Positions 33,291-42,640 of a stretch of 64,000 nt of DNA are shown here, piece after piece; within the stretch, counting starts at the first letter, position 1; each line of letters begins with the position of its first letter. Under the pieces are notes generated by a model that worked only from the letters and a program-made list of their open reading frames with translations, did not search any database and had not been told where the DNA came from. The position numbers and the translations under genes were made by a program. This DNA is from Dasypus novemcinctus (taxonomy: Eukaryota; Chordata; Mammalia; Cingulata; Dasypodidae): positions 36,888,770 to 36,952,769 of the forward strand of contig NC_080682.1 of NCBI RefSeq assembly GCF_030445035.2, in the 5' to 3' direction.

Positions 33291-34804
33291 GTGGGGGCGG
33301 ATGAAACAGCCATGGCAGAGGCAAAGGCAGCGGTGAGTGTCTTGACTTGTGGGTCGACGTCACGGCAAGCAAGGACCCACTCGTGCAGAGCTTTGTCGCG
33401 TATGGGAAGGACTACGGCCCGGAATGGCGCAAGGCACCCGTCTATGATAAGTTCTTTGGCCAGCGCAAACTGGGCATCCTCGCTAGAAATTTTTCGCTGA
33501 CAAGCTTCAAGGACGCAGGCGACAAATGCTGGGAAAGTCTCATTAGAGTCTTGAAGCAGTTGCGCGAGTTTGGTGGGCTGCTTGGTGGAGACTAGAGAGA
33601 AAGACCGCTGGACGAGGACTTTTACCCAGTGCCAAAACCCTGGGTCAATTTGGAGATAAGAACGAGGGTCTGCATAATTGTTGGTCCCCGTATATGCATC
33701 AGAGGGATCGAGGACGCCAGCTTGAGCATTTTCCATGATTTGCCGGTCAACAGCCGCTTGGTAATGGGCGCGCCATTCAATAAATTGACCCGGCGTCAGG
33801 ATGGCACGGGCTAGCGCAATCCAGTCATATGGGAGAACGAGTTGGGTCCCCAACTCCTCAAGTAGTTGCTGCGCATAAGGGCTGCCAATTCCGTCTTCCT
33901 TCACAGCTTTGCGGAGGGTCCTGACCTCTTCCGCTGTAAAGGGTAGCCAAGTTTGGGGTTGCTGTGGTGTGGGCTGCAGATTTAGCGGATACAGCTGGGG
34001 GGTTTGAGAAGACGTGGCACCGGGGACTGATGGAGCAGCCAAGGCAGGTGAAGGGCTATTGCCGTACGGCGGCGGCAAGGGATAAGCGGAATACGGGTAA
34101 GAAAATGGCGGCTTAGCGGCTTCCGGGCGACAACAAAATGGCGGCAGGACCCTTCCGGGCGCCGGTAAAGATGGCGGAGCAGCGACATCCGGCAGCGGAC
34201 AAGATGGCACGAGGGGCGTTTCCGGTTTAGCGGAAGATGGCGACCATGCAGTTTCCGGGCCCGAACCGGATGCTGACTGGGCAGGAAGAGGCGGGTAGAG
34301 GCAGGAGGAGGACACCGGCAAAGAAGAAGCCAGATGCGCGCCATCTTGGGCAGAAGTGGGGGAAGAAGGCGGAAGTCTGCCATATTGGGGAGCAGCAGGA
34401 CTGGTTTCTGTCTGCTGCGGGGAGCTCGGGCGGGGAGGTTCGTGCTCGAGAGCGGCAGCAAGTTGGTTAGACAGAGAGTCAGTGTCGGCGGGCTCATCAG
34501 GATCACAGTCTAGAGGCCGTTTAGGAGAAGCTTCATAAACGGCCTCGGTTGGAGCGCCAAGGAGACAGGCGCGAATGGCAACGAGAATGGGTAGGAGGCC
34601 TGCTGGGAAGGTGCGTTTCTCGTGCTCCATGGTGGAGGTGACTCGATCTATGAGTCGCGAGTATGTGTCCAGGCTCCAGAGTTGGCAGGTGGCGAGCCAC
34701 GGATTAAAAGGGAGCAAGAGATCCCAGTACTTTTGGAGTTGCCGCAAAGAGGCAGCGAGGGCCCTGACTTGTGGCGCCTGATGCAGCGACAAAGAGGCGC
34801 CCAT
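33038..34804 (-). CDS. gag: ERV-B gag polyprotein, open frame
   Basis: 588 codons from the minus ATG at 34802-34804 (MGASLSLHQAPQVRAL; Met-Gly for myristoylation) to TAA at 33038-33040. Matrix residues 1-100 share WDLLLPFNPWL and DTY.RLIDRV with ERV-A. A proline-rich region follows with a PPPY late-domain motif at about residues 244-247. Capsid from about residue 280; the major-homology-like segment is at about 417-436 (QDSNETFPAFVACVLEAC). Nucleocapsid has CFRCHQPGHFVREC (about 508-521) and a second knuckle CPRCGKGYHWARDG whose last cysteine is lost. The open frame extends upstream to 34969 through the primer site and LTR edge, but that part is not Gag. No frame-breaking lesion is seen. Its Gag and ERV-A's are the same family. 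Confidence 0.93.
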   Translation of the reverse strand: MGASLSLHQAPQVRALAASLRQLQKYWDLLLPFNPWLATCQLWSLDTYSRLIDRVTSTMEHEKRTFPAGLLPILVAIRACLLGAPTEAVYEASPKRPLDCDPDEPADTDSLSNQLAAALEHEPPRPSSPQQTETSPAAPQYGRLPPSSPTSAQDGAHLASSLPVSSSCLYPPLPAQSASGSGPETAWSPSSAKPETPLVPSCPLPDVAAPPSLPAPGRVLPPFCCRPEAAKPPFSYPYSAYPLPPPYGNSPSPALAAPSVPGATSSQTPQLYPLNLQPTPQQPQTWLPFTAEEVRTLRKAVKEDGIGSPYAQQLLEELGTQLVLPYDWIALARAILTPGQFIEWRAHYQAAVDRQIMENAQAGVLDPSDAYTGTNNYADPRSYLQIDPGFWHWVKVLVQRSFSLVSTKQPTKLAQLLQDSNETFPAFVACVLEACQRKISSEDAQFALAKELIIDGCLAPFRAVVLPIRDKALHEWVLACRDVDPQVKTLTAAFASAMAVSSAPTPVCFRCHQPGHFVRECSQPGPTPHSDPPSRWPRGPSMPCPRCGKGYHWARDGHSAQGSQQPLNSQRGRPQPHPQEALRKIPKP

Positions 34805-34907
34805 GATGGGATAGGAACGGGACAACGGCGAGGGGTCCCTACCTGGAGAGGAGGATGATCGCCAATTACAGCAGCAGCAGCAGCAGAGAGGGGCCGGGGG
34901 AGGAGCT
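34805..34907 (-). other. ERV-B leader
   Basis: Untranslated leader of about 100 bases between primer site and gag, containing a (GCT)n/(CAG)n run at about 34869-34885. It is much shorter than the 0.9-kb leader of ERV-A. Confidence 0.7.
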
Positions 34908-34927
34908 GCCCCACGTTGGGGGCGCCA
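34908..34927 (-). promoter_or_regulatory. ERV-B primer binding site, Lys1,2 type with two extra C
   Basis: The minus strand reads TGGCGCCCCCAACGTGGGGC, two bases from the LTR. It differs from the ERV-A site only by two additional C in the C-run. Confidence 0.85.
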
Positions 34928-34929
34928 GT

Positions 34930-35332
34930 TGTTGCTGAGCGGGGAGGTCTCAGTCTTGCTCAGGTCCAAGAGTCAGGGGGGGTCAGCTCCTACCGAACCG
35001 CCGGCGGGGGGTGCTCCAGGGATAGAGCACCGGGGCTCTCCAGGTGTGGGGGACGTGCAGTTAGGAAAGAACCACGGAGACCGCCTGAGCACAGGAACAG
35101 GTCTACTTTATTACGGAAGTACACTTGGTTATATATGGTTGGGTAGAGGGAGGAGTAAGATATAGGGAGGGCTAGCTACAGGGCGGTAGTGGATAGGTTG
35201 AAGCTGAAGGACGGTCCTGAGGTAAGCAGTTACTGGAGAAGAGGGCAGATTGTATGTTGGCAATATGGGCAGGACTGGCGGGAAGGACGGCAAGGGCTGA
35301 AAGGGGAGGAGGGGTGGAAAGAGGCGGTAACA
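34930..35332 (-). repeat. ERV-B 5' LTR (403 bp)
   Basis: Begins TGTTGCTGAGCGGGGAGG and ends GGCGGTAACA (plus strand). TATATAA at 35129-35135 and AATAAA at 35107-35112 on the minus strand. Most differences from the 3' LTR are transitions, many at CpG. Confidence 0.92.
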
Positions 35333-36059
35333 GTGGAGAAGAATTTGACTGCAGGCATTGCAGTTTTCAGTGCAGCTCATCAAATTGCTGAGCATACTTC
35401 TCAGATGTAATCATTTCACTGGGATTCAGAAAGCTGTAATAAATCATACTGACAGCAGACCACCAGACAGTGACCATGAACTTTTTTTGGTGCAAGTTTG
35501 GTTTTGGGAAGTGCTTTGGAGCTTCTTCTCAGTCCAACCACTGAGCTGGTCATTACTGGTTGTAGTTTAAAATCCACTTTTCATTGCACATCACAATCCA
35601 ATTTAGAAATCGTTCCTTGTTGTTGCAAAGAATAAGAGAAGACAACACTTCAAACAATGATTGCTTTGATTTTCAGTCAGCTCATGAGGCACTGACTTAT
35701 TGAGCTTTTATATCTTTCAAATTTGCTTCAAATGCCAAATACTATAGAATGGTCAACACTGAGTTCTTCAACAACCTCTCATGTAGTTTTAAGATAATCA
35801 ACTTGGATGATTGCTCTCAATCGGTTGTTGTCAACTTCTGATGGCCGGTCTCTATGCTCCTCATCTTCAAGTCTCTCATCTCCTTTGCAAAACTTGAACC
35901 ACCACTGCACCATACATTCATTAGCAGTTCCTGGGCCAAATGTGTTGTTGATGTTGTGAGTTATCTCTGCTGATTTATGATCTGTTTTGAACTCAAATAA
36001 AAAATCACTTGAATTTGCTTTTTGTCTAACATCATTTCCATAGTCTAAAATAAATATAA

Positions 36060-36480
36060 GGGAAGCAGACTTGGCCCAGTGGTTAGGGCATCTGTCTACC
36101 ACATGGGACATCCACTGTTCAAACCATGGGCCTCCTTGCACAGTGTGGAGCTGGCCCATGTGCAGTGCTGATGCGCACAAGGAGTGCCATGCCACCCAGG
36201 GGTGTCCCCTGTGTAGGGGAGCCTGAAGCGCAAGGAGTGTACCCCATAAGGAGAGCCACCCAGCACAAAAGATAGTGCAGCCTGCCCAGGAATGGCACTG
36301 CCCGCATGGAGAGCTGACACAACAAGAAGACGCAATGAAAAGAAACACAGATTCCTGTGCCACTGACAGCAACAGAAGTGGACAAAGAAGAAGACACAGC
36401 AAATAGACACAGAGAACAGACAACCAAGGTGAGGGGGAGGGGAGAGAAATAAATAAATAAATAATTAAAAAAATAAATAG
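36060..36480 (+). mobile_element. DAS-type SINE inside the mariner
   Basis: GGAAGCAGACTTGGCCCAGTGG head, B-box-like GTTCAAACC, full body, and an AAATAAATAAATAATT tail. It lies between two mariner segments in the 5' untranslated part of the transposase. Overlapping minus frames (35779-36427) mix SINE and mariner and are not genes. Confidence 0.9.
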
Positions 36481-36519
36481 GAAATAAAAATCATTAGGAA
36501 AACCATAATGTGAAAAATG

Positions 36520-36937
36520 TGTTGTGGGAAACTGGCTTATCTATTTGTTGCTTCCTGTTATTGTAGATGATGTTGAAATTGCTTCCTATTACTCTAAATG
36601 CTACCTCATTGTAGATATTGCAATTGTTTCCTGTTATTGTAGATGTTACTTTATTGTAGATGTTGCAGTTGCTTCCTGCTACTTTAAAAGATGTTATAAG
36701 TTGCTTCCTGCTATTAAATAAGATCTTGCAAGTTGTTTCCATTAGCAAACAGCTGCTCTTTAGTTTTAAAATAAATACAATGTGGAAACTAGGGTTGAGG
36801 TTCTCAGTTTCAGAAGCTGTGAAGTCCCCTGGTCCCATCTTTGTTTCCTCTCTTGTGTCTTTCTTTCTATCCTTTTATTTCTTTAGTTCTGTATTGCCTT
36901 CCCTTCATGCAGACCTATTGCTGAGCTGGTCTCAGCA
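36520..36937 (+). repeat. ERV-C 5' LTR with expanded tandem repeats
   Basis: TGTTGTGGGAAACTGGCTTA ... GGTCTCAGCA. Between 36545 and 36735 it has about five units of 31-45 bases, each starting G(C/T)TTCCTG and ending in GCAATT- or AAGTT-like sequence. The 3' LTR has only about one unit, which explains 418 against 263 bases. AATAAA is present at about 36770. Confidence 0.88.
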
Positions 36938-36939
36938 AC

Positions 36940-36957
36940 TGGCATCTGAACAGGGAC
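36940..36957 (+). promoter_or_regulatory. ERV-C primer binding site, decayed tRNA-Lys3 type
   Basis: TGGCATCTGAACAGGGAC, two bases after the LTR. It fits the Lys3 site except in four positions around the CpG-containing centre. Confidence 0.75.
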
Positions 36958-37079
36958 CTGAAGGGAAGAAGAGCTTCAAGCTAAAAGGTTTTGTCATGGC
37001 ACAGAGCCCAGAGTGGTTTAAAAGGCCTTCCAAGACCTTGGTGAGTAAAGACACTCTCAGATATTCTAGCAGGGTTGTG

Positions 37080-38470
37080 ATGGGAAATAGAGACAGTTCA
37101 ACAAAATATCATTCATATGTCTGTCTCCTCAAACAAATCCTCAAGGCAGGAGGAACTGAAGCTAGCAAGTCTTATATTTTAGAACATTTATGGATTATAG
37201 AAAAATATTGTTCATGGTTCCCAGCAGTAAAAGTTTAGAATTAGAAAACTGGGAAAGATTAGGAAGAGAGTTAGAAGAATTACATATACAAGGTGTCCCA
37301 CCCTCTGTTACTATTTGGTCCACTTGGACAATTATTAGATCTGTTTTGGAACCTTTGCAAACAGAAGATGAGGAAGGGAAAACAGAAAATAGAGAAGGTG
37401 AGGAAGTCCTCCCTCTGAATTTTTTGATACTAAATCTAAAGTTACTTTGCCTTCAACTCTGCCACTAACCGACTTTACAAAGTCATCCCCCCTGCCCCCC
37501 GCTGATACCTCCTCCACCTCCTATGCCTGGAAATGTTCAGCCAAACTTGTCAGATTTACAACAAGGCATTTTACAGGCTAGAAATGAGGGTGACTTGGAG
37601 GCACTTCGAATAGCTTTTCCGGTCACTGTACAAGAAAGAATAACTCCTGGAGTGGATCCTCAAAATCCAAATAGGGTTTATGAGTTCACTCATGAAGGCT
37701 TCCCACTTAAAATTTTGAAAGAGTTAAAGCAGCCATGCAACAATATGGTACAAATTCTCCTTTAACCTATGGTATGGTGCAGGGGCTGGCTGAAGGCTCT
37801 AGGCTGATCCCAGCTGACTGGTCTGCATTAGCACGCATCACAATAGGGTCTGGGGAGAATTTGCACTTCAAAACCTGGTGGACTGATCATACAGAGACTC
37901 AGGTTGCTCATAATAGAACCCATAATATCCCCATTTCCTTGGATCAGATAGTGGGGATGGGAAATTTGGTGGGAATAGATCAGCAATTAACAAGGAATGA
38001 TCAAGCTATTGCACAGGGCCATCACTGTTGCTAAGGACATGGGAAAATCTGAGGCTAAAGGCCAGCCTCCGGTGTCCTTTCAAAAAATATTACAAGGGCC
38101 TTAAAGAACCTTACCCTGGCTTTATTGCTCAGCTACAAGAGGCTATTTTTAAAAAGTCAATAATTTAGAAGCTGCTGACACTACTTTTCATAATGACTTA
38201 TGAAAATGCTAATCAGGATTGTCAGAAGGCTATCAGGATTATGAAAGGTAAAGTGGGTTTGACTGGATATATTAAATTGTACCAGGATGTAGGGACAGTG
38301 GGCCACTGTGCTACAATGATGGCTCAGGCTATGGCAGGAATGAAAATCAGTAAGGGGTTCTCTGGAAAATGTTTTAATTGTGGGGAAATTGGTCACATGA
38401 GAAAAGATTGTCAGAAAAGGTCTGAAGGAAAAACAATGCCACCCAGACAGAATATTTCTGCTCAGAAACT
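37080..38470 (+). pseudogene. gag: ERV-C gag
   Basis: The ATG at 37080 starts MGNRDSSTKYHSYVCLLKQI, a betaretrovirus-type matrix with Met-Gly, with WIIEKYCSWFP further on. A stop at 37236 interrupts it. Capsid-like sequence is at 37523-38030 in two frames (NSPLTYGMVQGLAEG, LIPADWSALAR). Nucleocapsid at 38340-38530: a full knuckle CFNCGEIGHMRKDC at 38370-38411 and a second, HCGKGNHWSSQC, that lost its first cysteine. Stops and frameshifts are many. Confidence 0.88.
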
Positions 38471-38559
38471 ATTTGAGCTGGGCCTCCACTGTGGTAAAGG
38501 AAATCATTGGTCTAGCCAATGTCGGTGTAATTATCATAAGAATAGCACTCCTTTGTCAA

Positions 38560-39363
38560 GAAACTTGCAGGGGGCTGGCTCCTAGCCCCATTCCAAAAGG
38601 AGGCTTTCCCTGTCCAGCAGAGCAATCCTGGCACTCCCCTATTCTCCACAGTGCCCTTGACTTATCTCCCGTCACAGCAGGAAGTACTGCTGTAGATATC
38701 CTTATGGCAAAACCCATTATACTGTTTCCAGGGGATACCCCTATCTGTAGAAAAACAGGAATAAAGGGACTTTTACCAGTTGGCATGATCAGACTTCTCC
38801 TCAGGAGGAGCAGTCTCACCTCCCAGGGAGTTAGAGTGCATACGGGAGTAATTGATTGTGACTATAAAGGAGAGATTCAAGTTATCATGTCCACCTCAGT
38901 TCCATGGAAGGCTGATATTGGAGATCATAGCACAATTGTTGCTCTCTTATGCTCCTGTAGGAGCTAGTGAGAAAATCTGAAGGAAAATGGTTTTGGATGT
39001 ACAGGAATAACAGGAGTATTCTTAAGTGAAATGATTTTAGAATCCCATCCTGTTTGTGACATAAACATTCAGAACAAATGGTTTAAGGGACTTATTGATG
39101 CTGGAGCTGATATTTCTATTAGTTCTAACCACTGGCTCTCTGCTTGGCCATTACAAGATGCCTCTATTTCTGTTGTGGGACTTGGCACTCCCAGAGGTTT
39201 AAAGCAGAGTGTAAAAATTTTTCATTGTCTGGGACCTGATGGGCAACATGCCACCCTGCAGCCGCATGTTGCAGACTTACCTATTAATCTCTGGGGACAT
39301 GATATATTAGAACAATGGCAGGCTGAAATCTATATTCCCCAGGTTAGCCAATATAATAAATAA
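38560..39363 (+). pseudogene. pro: ERV-C dUTPase and protease
   Basis: dUTPase at about 38670-38960: RSSLTSQGV..HTGVIDCDYKGEI is the trimeric dUTPase motif region (the canonical D is changed to C in part of motif 3). Protease at 39031-39363: GLIDAGADIS, in which the active-site DTG became DAG, and NLWGHDILEQWQAEI at the end. As in other betaretroviruses, dUTPase lies ahead of the protease. Both are non-functional. Confidence 0.85.
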
Positions 39364-39369
39364 AGTCCA

Positions 39370-42300
39370 CAATTAATAAGGAAACAAGGGCATGTTCCAG
39401 GGTTAGGATTGTATAACCACTACCAGGGAGTTGTTAAACTGATAGATCCCTCAGTTCTTGGTAATCAAGAAGGATTAGGATATTCACCTTTTCCATAATG
39501 GCCACCACTCAGTCTAGCCTCCTTGAACCACCCAATGTCCATTCTTCTTAAATGGGCTACAACCTCTCTGGTTTGGGTTGAACAGTGGCCATTAACCATA
39601 GAAAAATTGGAGACACTTCATAAATTAGTTAAAGAACAGTTAGATAAAGGACATATTGAAAAATCTTTTAGTCCCTGGAACTCTCTGATGTTTTCTATTA
39701 AGAAAAAATCAGGCAAGTGGAGGCATTTAACAGACCTCTGAACAGTAAATGCAGTCATTCAACCTATGGGTACACTGCAGCCAGGTTTGACCACATCAGC
39801 TATGATCCTTTGTAACTGACCACTTGTTATTGACTTAAAGGATTGTTCCTTTACAATACCTTTGGCTCTGCAAGACTGTGAGAAATTTGCATTCTCAGTG
39901 CCTTCTTTTAATAACAGAGAATGCATGAAACAGTTTCAGTGGAAATATCTTCCTTAAGGAACAATTAATAGCCCCACCATGTGTCAAAATTTTGTGGCTA
40001 AAGCCTTAAATCCAGTCAGATTGGCTTTTCCATCTTGTTATATTGTACATTACATGGATGATATACTGTGTGCTGCTCCCTCTTCCCAGACTCTAGTTTT
40101 AGCATATCAGGCCTTAGAGAAGAGCTTAACTGTAGCAGGATTACAACTTGCCCCTGAGAAAATTCAAAAAGGTTACCCTTGTTTTTTTATCTTGGGACTA
40201 TTGTTGATAAAATTACAATTAAGTCTCAAAAGGTTCAGATTCATACAGATTCTATTAAAACTTTGAATGATCTGTAGAAATTATATAAATAATTTATATA
40301 TATAAATTGGCTAAGGCCCAAATTAGGCATTTCCACATATGAATGTCTAATCTCCTTTCACTATTATATGGAGATCCTCAACTAAACAGCCCCTGGGTTG
40401 TAAAAAGAGAGGCAGAACAAGAAATAAAACTCATAGAGAAAAAAAATTCAAAGTGCTCAAGTTGAGTGCATTAATTCAGAACAGTCACTGCAATTGATTA
40501 TCTTGCCTTCCTTACACTCCCCCATGGGAATCCTTATGCAGCAAGATCATATTGTAGAATTAATATTTTTACCTAACAGTATTGTTAAAACTTTATCTCC
40601 TCATGTGGATTTTATGACCCACATTTTACTTAAAGGCCATGAGCATACTTGCGCCCTTCATGGACAGGACCCTTCTCATGTCTTCTACTTTCCTGCAAGG
40701 AAGTTGAGGCTTGTCTCCAAAAACACAATGGCAAATACCCTTTGTTGATTATATTGGACAGATAGATAATCATTACCCTAAAAATCCTGTATTAAAATTC
40801 ATTAAAAGCACTCAGTGGATTTTACCTAGCATAACTAAGTTTCAACCAGTACCTGATGTCCCTACAGTCTTTACTGATTGGTCTGGAAATGTCACCACTG
40901 GGTATACTGGGTATTAAACTAAGAAAATTCCTACTCCTGGATTTTTGGCTCAGCAACCTGAATTAATAGCAGTACTTACTGCTTTGCAAGACATACCAGA
41001 GTCCATAAATATCCTTTCAGACTCAGCCTATGTTGTCCAGGTTACAATTGATTGAAACAGCTCTTATCAAACCTAACATAAATCAGTATAAGCTTTTTCA
41101 CAAACTTCAACAAATAATTAGATATAGAAAAAGTCCATTATTCATATTGATGTGGGCTATGGGTGGGAGGCTCTTGTCTCTTTGTAGATAACCTAAGCTG
41201 TCTGTGACTTGAGGGTGTGGGATGGTGAGAGGATGCAGTCCTGCCCTTGGTGACCATGGCAATGACCCAAGTCCCAGGAAATAGTTTAGCAATACAAATT
41301 CTATAAACTTTAAATATTGAGGGCAAATGCAAACCAAATGTGCTGAAAGCTTATCTAGAATGTATGAAGTCCATGCTAAAAGCTTACCTAGGATGTGGAA
41401 GATATATGCTAATTCAAGCCTACTGAGCATTGAAACAAAAGAATGATTTTGCCCTTCCTGTCTGTATAAAAGGAACTCAGAATTCTTGTTCAGGGCTCGG
41501 GTTTGAAACAGAAAGCTCCCGAGTCTGGCCAGCTGTCAATAAATCATTTTTTTCCTTCTCAAAATCATTCCTGAGTCCTGACCTTTCTATAAGCAAATAC
41601 TTGAAACTCTCTCGTCTTCTACAACAATATTCAATCTCATTCAAACTTACCTGGGACCATTAGTTCAAGGCAATAATGCCAGTGATAAATTAGTCATTCC
41701 TGTTCTACAAGAGGCTATTCAACTTCACAACCTAACCCATATAAATGCAGCTGGCCTCAAGGCTCATTTTCCTTTAACATGGACACAAGCTAGGGACATT
41801 ATTCAAACTTGTCCATCATGTCAAATTCTTAATAATCCAATACAATCAGAATCTTGAGTAAATACCTGTGGTTTAACTGTTAGCTCTCTGTGGCAAAAAT
41901 GGATGTAACTCATATCTCCTCCTTTGGAATATTATATTATATTCAGGTCTTTGTAGATAGTTGTTCAGGATTCATTTGGGCTACAGCTAAGTTGGTAGAA
42001 ACTACTCAACATGTAAGACAACATTTGTTAGCTTGCTTGCTTCCCCAGTCTCTAAAAACAGATAATGCTACTGCTTACACCAGTATCTCCCTTAGATTTC
42101 TCTAGATACTTGGAGTATTTCTCATACTACAGGACTTCATTATAACCCCCAGGGGCAGGCTATTGTTGAATGAGCAAATCAAACCTTTAAACTCATGTTA
42201 CAAAAAAAAAAAATAGAGAAGACAGGGAGACACCACAGTTATAGTTATAAAAAGTATTATTCACTCTTAATTTTCTTAACTGTGGAACCACCCTGGAAGG

Positions 42301-42640
42301 GACAGCTGCTGAAAGGCATTTCCAAACTAATTCTAAAACTCAATCCCAAACTCTGTCTGAAAAATCTTTAATTTAGTGGAATGATCAATTGACCAATAAA
42401 TGGTAAATAAGGAAGTTGTTAACTTGGTGAAGAGGATTTGCCTGTATTTCTCCAGGAGATGGAGAACATCCTGTGTGGGTACCAGCTCATCAGATAAAGA
42501 CATGTCATGAACCCCAAGAGACAACAAAAGTTCCTGTAGAACCCAGAAGTTCCGGTCATGCAGATGGAGAAATTGACACTGAAGACGGCATGCCTGGGTC
42601 CCATTCTGAAGGTTAGAGTAGCTTCACCTTCCACCTGGGG
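39370..42640 (+). pseudogene. pol: ERV-C pol, interrupted by an LTR
   Basis: Reverse transcriptase: [22 protein letters not shown], and HYMDDIL with YMDD at 40051-40062, with stops at 39739 and others. RNase H: TVFTDWSGN near 40870 and a segment before 41147. The solo LTR 41148-41626 then splits the gene, and reading resumes with PGPLVQGNNASDKL-type sequence after 41631. Integrase: zinc-binding HLTH...CPSC near 41730-41820, KMDVTHISSFG near 41895, LKTDNATAY near 42050, and a stop close to the third catalytic position (about 42170). It is long inactive. Confidence 0.88.
41148..41626 (+). repeat. solo class I LTR (ERV-D family) inside ERV-C
   Basis: TGATGTGGGCTATGGGTGGG ... CTTCTACAACA, 479 bp, flanked by perfect 4-bp duplications ATAT (41144-41147 and 41627-41630). 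TATAAAAGG at 41466 and AATAAATC near 41539 are its promoter and poly(A) signals. It must be younger than ERV-C. The frames overlapping it are not genes. Confidence 0.92.

Larger units (their letters stand above)
28118..35332 (-). mobile_element. ERV-B: nearly complete recombinant provirus
   Basis: A 7.2-kb provirus on the minus strand: 5' LTR (34930-35332), Lys1,2-like primer site, leader, gag, pro, pol, env and 3' LTR (28118-28519). Gag-pro-pol is of alpha/beta type (pro in its own frame, CX2CX4HX4C nucleocapsid, Lys-type primer); env is of the gammaretrovirus type. The LTRs differ by about 16 substitutions and one indel in 402 bases by hand count, so it is clearly older than ERV-A. gag is fully open; pro and pol each have a TGA; env has a frameshift and a deletion. 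It is flanked by GTGGA. Confidence 0.93.
27790..36041 (-). pseudogene. mariner transposase pseudogene (interrupted)
   Basis: The start codon is the minus-strand ATG at 36039-36041. The N-terminal helix-turn-helix region follows, with FEFKTDHKSAEITHNINN and FGPGTANECMVQWWFKF in the frame that stops at 35779. One base is missing close to the start, so this frame differs from that of the ATG. The catalytic middle at 35338-35780 has several breaks. ERV-B sits between the codons before and after an LLH/NNAQPH junction. The C-terminal part at 27936-28117 has NNAQPH and SPDLSPTNYQFFKHL, then a stop, then the rest to about 27790. The second catalytic aspartate of the DD34D triad (HDNA.PH in the family) is N here. 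The gene is dead. Confidence 0.88.

Noticed and set aside
34805-34969. Upstream extension of the ERV-B gag frame to an ATG at 34969
   Set aside because: It lies in the LTR edge and primer site; the Met-Gly start at 34804 matches the retroviral matrix start and ERV-A.
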